A stretch of 64,000 nt of DNA, taken from positions 1-64,000 of the forward strand of contig NZ_SRIC01000008.1 in assembly GCF_004684775.1 (NCBI RefSeq). Reading direction: 5' to 3'. The stretch is from Streptomyces sp. MZ04. GTDB lineage: Bacteria; Actinomycetota; Actinomycetes; Streptomycetales; Streptomycetaceae. The notes beneath the pieces were generated by a model. The model was not told the origin of the DNA, did not search any database, and saw only the letters and a list, made by a program, of their open reading frames with translations. The position numbers and the translations under genes are program-made. Position 1 is the first letter of the stretch; every line of letters starts with the position of its first letter. This document shows positions 61,077 through 64,000 of the stretch, one piece after another.

Positions 61077-62390
61077 GTGTTGATTGCACTTCCGGTGGCG
61101 CCGATACAGAGCCACCAACTGCTTGTGTTTCTCCTCCAGGTAGGGCTGCTGCTGATGCTGGCCCTCATCCTTGGCCGTCTGGCGGCCCGTTGCGGACTGC
61201 CTGCCGTGGTGGGTGAGCTGTGCGTGGGCATCGTGCTCGGGCCCTCGTTGCTCGACCACGTGGCGCCGGACATCGCCGGCTGGCTGCTGCCCAAGGACAC
61301 CGGGCAATTCCATCTGCTCGACGCCGCCGGCCAGCTCGGGGTGTTGCTGCTCGTCGGAATAACCGGAGTCGAGCTCGACCTCGGCATGGTCCGCCGACGC
61401 GGCCGGACCACGCTCGCGATCAGCCTGTCCGGGCTCCTGCTGCCCCTGGGGCTCGGTATCGGGGCCGGATACCTCGTCCCGGAGCAGTTTCTCGGCGGCG
61501 ATGGGGAGCGCCCTGTCTTCGCGCTCTTCCTCGGGGTCGCGATGTGCGTCAGTGCCATACCGGTCATCACCAAGACGCTGTCGGACATGAACCTGCTGCA
61601 CCGCAACGTCGGCCAGCTGACCCTCGCCGCCGGCATGATCGACGACATCGTCGGTTGGCTGATGCTCTCCATCGTCTCCGCGATGGCCACCACAGGAGTG
61701 CATCCGCAGACAGTCGGCCGCTCGATCATGTGGATCGCGGTGGTGATCGGCTTCGCCGCCACGGTGGGCCGGGTGGTGACCCGCATCGGGCTGCGCCGGG
61801 CCAACCGTGCTGCCGCTGCCGGGGCGCCGGCCGCCTTCATCGCCGTCATCGTGCTGCTGGCCAGTGCGGCGACCCAGTCGATGGGCCTGGAGGCGGTGTT
61901 CGGCGCGTTCGTGGCCGGCATCATGCTGCGGCAGTCGGGCGCGGTCCGGATGGAACTCCTCGCCCCCATACGGACGTTCGTGCTCGCGGTCCTGGCTCCC
62001 CTGTTCTTCGCCACTGCCGGACTGCGTGCCGACCTCACGGCGCTGCGCCGTCCCGAAGTGCTGCTGCTTGCGGTGACGGTCTTGTTCATCGCCGTCGTCG
62101 GGAAGTTCGTCGGGGCCTTCCTCGGCGCCCGGCTCGGCCGCCTGGACCGGTGGGAGGCTCTGGCCATCGGAGCGGGCATGAACTCACGCGGCGTCATCGA
62201 GCTCGTGGTGGCGTCGGTCGGGCTGAGGCTTGGCGTACTGACAACCGAGTCCTACACCGTCGTGGTCCTCGTGGCCGTGGCGACCTCGGTCATGGCACCG
62301 CCGATTCTGCGCTTCGCGACCCGTCGGATCGAGCAGACGACTGAGGAGGTGGTACGGGCCCGGCTGAGCGCCGCCGGGGTCAGCGGCTGA
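61077..62390 (+). CDS. Kef/CPA2-type cation-proton antiporter
   Basis: 437 aa, GTG start after GTAGGAG. About 12 membrane segments with LARRCGLPAVVGELCVGIVLGPSLL-type opening near residue 40, CVSAIPVITKTLSDM, AGMIDDIVGWLML with the DD-like pair near residue 182, and NSRGVIELVVASVGL near 370. Family members exchange Na+ or K+ for protons. Cluster-linked copies, often annotated in antibiotic clusters, may give resistance or maintain pH. It ends 11 bases inside the convergent larE gene. The 125 bases upstream show no clear operator. Confidence 0.88.
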   Translation: MLIALPVAPIQSHQLLVFLLQVGLLLMLALILGRLAARCGLPAVVGELCVGIVLGPSLLDHVAPDIAGWLLPKDTGQFHLLDAAGQLGVLLLVGITGVELDLGMVRRRGRTTLAISLSGLLLPLGLGIGAGYLVPEQFLGGDGERPVFALFLGVAMCVSAIPVITKTLSDMNLLHRNVGQLTLAAGMIDDIVGWLMLSIVSAMATTGVHPQTVGRSIMWIAVVIGFAATVGRVVTRIGLRRANRAAAAGAPAAFIAVIVLLASAATQSMGLEAVFGAFVAGIMLRQSGAVRMELLAPIRTFVLAVLAPLFFATAGLRADLTALRRPEVLLLAVTVLFIAVVGKFVGAFLGARLGRLDRWEALAIGAGMNSRGVIELVVASVGLRLGVLTTESYTVVVLVAVATSVMAPPILRFATRRIEQTTEEVVRARLSAAGVSG

Positions 62391-63225
62391 GTCTGCGGGG
62401 GACGGGCGGCAGATGATTCATCGAACCGGAGCGGAACTCGTGCACGGCGACGGGCAGTTCGCCGAAGCCGGCCTCGCGGACGGCCTCGGCAAGGCGCGGG
62501 TCCCGCAGCACGGCGGGCAGTGACTCCCGGTCGACCTCGATCCGTACGGAGGTGTCCAGATCACGCACCCGGACATTGCCCTTGCCGGCAGGTCCGAGCA
62601 GACGGCGTACGGCGATCTCCGCACGCTCGACCCGGGCCAGCCTGTTCGGCGTGACCTCGATTCCGTACGCGATGCGGCTCGCCAGGCAGGCCATGGCCGG
62701 CTTGTCCCAGGTGGGAAGCGACCACAGACGGGCCACGGCCCGGACGGCGGACTTGCCGAGCCCGGCGTCGGCGAGCGGTGTGCGGGCGCCGCGCTCGGCG
62801 GCAGCGGCGATCCCTGGGCGGAAGCGGTCGACCACATCATCTGTGTTGGTGCCGGTGGCGACGGTGTCATAGCCCCGCTCCGCCGCGAGCGCCCGCGCGG
62901 CGTCGAGCAGGCTGCTCTTGCAGAAGTAGCAGCGCCGGCGGCCGTTGGCGCGGTAGCCGGACACGTCCATCTCGTGGGTGTCGACGCGGTGGTGCGCCAC
63001 GCCAAGCTCTTCGCAGAACCGGGTCGCCGCCAGGAGTTCCTCGTCCGGAAGGGAGGGGGAGACGGCGGTCACGGCGGCCATCCGGTCCGGGCCCAGCGTT
63101 CTGGCGGCTGCCGCGACCACCACGCTGGAGTCGACACCGCCCGAGAAGGCGACCAGAGTTCTGCCGTAGCCGGAAATTTCGGTGAGCAATGCCTGTGCGC
63201 CATGAATTGCCGTACGTTCTCCCAT
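62380..63225 (-). CDS. larE: LarE, sulfur-transfer enzyme of nickel-pincer cofactor synthesis
   Basis: 281 aa, ATG at 63225. The ATP-pyrophosphatase loop is FSGGVDSS near residue 27, then RRRCYFCKSSL near 97. KPAMACLASRIAYG places Cys180 at the position of Lactobacillus LarE Cys176, the cysteine whose sulfur is sacrificed to the cofactor. It converts the two carboxylates made by LarB to thiocarboxylates. Divergent from larB by 26 bases, so the two probably share a control region. Confidence 0.92.
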   Translation of the reverse strand: MGERTAIHGAQALLTEISGYGRTLVAFSGGVDSSVVVAAAARTLGPDRMAAVTAVSPSLPDEELLAATRFCEELGVAHHRVDTHEMDVSGYRANGRRRCYFCKSSLLDAARALAAERGYDTVATGTNTDDVVDRFRPGIAAAAERGARTPLADAGLGKSAVRAVARLWSLPTWDKPAMACLASRIAYGIEVTPNRLARVERAEIAVRRLLGPAGKGNVRVRDLDTSVRIEVDRESLPAVLRDPRLAEAVREAGFGELPVAVHEFRSGSMNHLPPVPRRLSR

Positions 63226-63251
63226 GATTTCCGCTCCGCAGAGTGAGGGCG

Positions 63252-63980
63252 ATGGAACAGATGCCAGCAGAGTACAAGGGAGTTGTCCCGGAGACCGAGC
63301 ACGCCCGTGAGACCGATCTCGGATTCGCGCGCATTGATATTGACCGGGCCCGCCGTACCGGCGACCCCGAAGTGGTATTCGGTGAGGGGAAAACACCGGA
63401 GCAAGTGGTCGCCACCCTGCGGGCATTGCATCGGGCGCACCCGGACCGGGCGGTGCTGGCCACCAGGCTGTCCGACGAGGCGCGCGAGCTGTGCCGGCGG
63501 GAGCTGTCCGGAGCGGCGGTCGACGACGTGGGCAGAACCGCGGTGCTCGGCCCGCCGCCCGCGCCGAAGGGGAGCGTGGCCGTGGTGTCGGCGGGCACCT
63601 GCGACCTGCCCGTGGTGCTGGAATGCGTGGCCACGGTGCGCGCGTTCGGCTCCCGCGCGGAAGTGGTCGGCGACGTGGGTGTCGCGGGACTGCACCGGCT
63701 GCTCGCGCAGCGGGAGAGGATCGCCGGGTGCCACGTAGTGGTGGCCGTGGCGGGGATGGAGGCGGCCCTGCCGTCCGTGCTCGGCGGGCTGATCGGCCTG
63801 CCGCTGATCGCCGTGCCGACGAGCGTCGGATACGGCTGGCATCTGGACGGTCTGACGGCCTGGCTTGCGGTACTGAACAGTTGTGCTCCCGGGGTGGTGT
63901 CGGTCAACGTGGACAACGGCTTCGGCGCGGGTGTCGCCGCGGCGCGGATCGCCAGGTGCGCGGGACCGGGGGCGGTATGA
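63252..63980 (+). CDS. larB: LarB, carboxylase of nickel-pincer cofactor synthesis
   Basis: 242 aa from ATG at 63252 (GTG at 63243 also in frame). The N-terminal DLGFARIDIDRARRTGDPEVVFGEGKTPEQV stretch and the PurE-like core VAVVSAGTCDLPVVLE, VVGDVGVAGLHRLL, VVAVAGMEAALPSVLGGLIGLPLIAVPTSVGYG are diagnostic of LarB. It carboxylates and hydrolyses nicotinic acid adenine dinucleotide in the first step of the cofactor. The stop overlaps the larC ATG. Confidence 0.93.
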   Translation: MEQMPAEYKGVVPETEHARETDLGFARIDIDRARRTGDPEVVFGEGKTPEQVVATLRALHRAHPDRAVLATRLSDEARELCRRELSGAAVDDVGRTAVLGPPPAPKGSVAVVSAGTCDLPVVLECVATVRAFGSRAEVVGDVGVAGLHRLLAQRERIAGCHVVVAVAGMEAALPSVLGGLIGLPLIAVPTSVGYGWHLDGLTAWLAVLNSCAPGVVSVNVDNGFGAGVAAARIARCAGPGAV

Positions 63981-64000
63981 AGACGCTCTGGGTCGACCCC
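63977..64000 (+). CDS. larC: Start of larC (cut by window edge)
   Basis: ATG at 63977 overlaps the larB stop (ATGA) and encodes MKTLWVDP before the window ends. LarC, the CTP-dependent nickel insertase, normally follows LarB and commonly starts MKTLYLD-like, so this is its likely beginning. Only eight codons are visible. Confidence 0.6.

Overview
The window is high-GC actinomycete DNA, almost certainly from a Streptomyces or close relative. The signs are strongly G/C-biased third codon positions, many GTG starts, GGAGG-type ribosome binding sites, mycothiol-type enzymes, a StrR-family activator and a Streptomyces-type CRISPR repeat remnant. No sequence search was possible, so all family assignments rest on motifs, length and gene context.

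Bases 1-8300 look like ordinary chromosome beside a cluster. They hold an MFS transporter that begins inside a perfect 44-bp inverted repeat, a split transketolase under a SoxR-type box, a tRNA-Pro(GGG), a broken DUF6624 gene, a decayed CRISPR array, and a five-gene methyltransferase/ABC operon facing a TetR regulator. Two matching ACAGANTGT palindromes suggest that the TetR protein controls that operon.

From about 8.4 kb to the right edge (64 kb, where larC is cut off) the window is one large and unusual biosynthetic gene cluster. Three enzymatic themes are interleaved. (1) A nitrogen-nitrogen cassette: homologues of the CreE/CreD nitrous-acid pair (15.4-18.9 kb), a PurB-like lyase, a GNAT and an amidase (38.7-41.7 kb), a glutamine-synthetase-like ligase (44.0-45.6 kb) and an asparagine-synthetase-like transferase (55.8-57.6 kb). 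This is the same set of functions as in the fosfazinomycin and kinamycin hydrazine pathways. A ferredoxin and an unrecognised 642-aa protein lead the operon that also holds CreE/CreD. (2) An aryl/acyl assembly system: class II DAHP synthase, salicylate synthase, salicyl-AMP ligase and aryl carrier protein; a discrete ACP and ketosynthase; an NRPS with a formyltransferase domain and a glycine-coded adenylation domain; a KS-ACP protein with a dead AT remnant; a KASIII-like acyltransferase; a flavin-dependent halogenase with a flavin reductase; and exporters. (3) A nickel theme: a LarA-like nickel-pincer enzyme in a five-gene overlapping operon with a reductase-phosphatase fusion, an alcohol dehydrogenase and a PlsC acyltransferase; the cofactor genes larE, larB and the start of larC; a CbiM/CbiQ/CbiO-type metal importer behind a Nur-like box; and a histidine-rich small protein.

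The three themes appear to be one regulon. A StrR/NovG-family activator is encoded at 19.0-20.1 kb. Palindromes of its expected type (9-bp arms, usually an 11-bp spacer) lie in the control regions at 8.4, 29.6, 38.6, 43.9, 54.4 and 55.6 kb, with a weaker one at 23.1 kb before the metal importer. A BlaI-type repressor and an M56 peptidase, encoded 12.5 kb apart, form a possible second control system. A degraded phosphopantetheinyl transferase and an internally shortened methyltransferase near 60 kb suggest local decay.

My reading is that the cluster makes a salicyl- and glycine-containing, possibly halogenated hydrazine/hydrazide or other N-N product, and that one step uses the nickel-pincer cofactor. 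The product itself cannot be read from the sequence.
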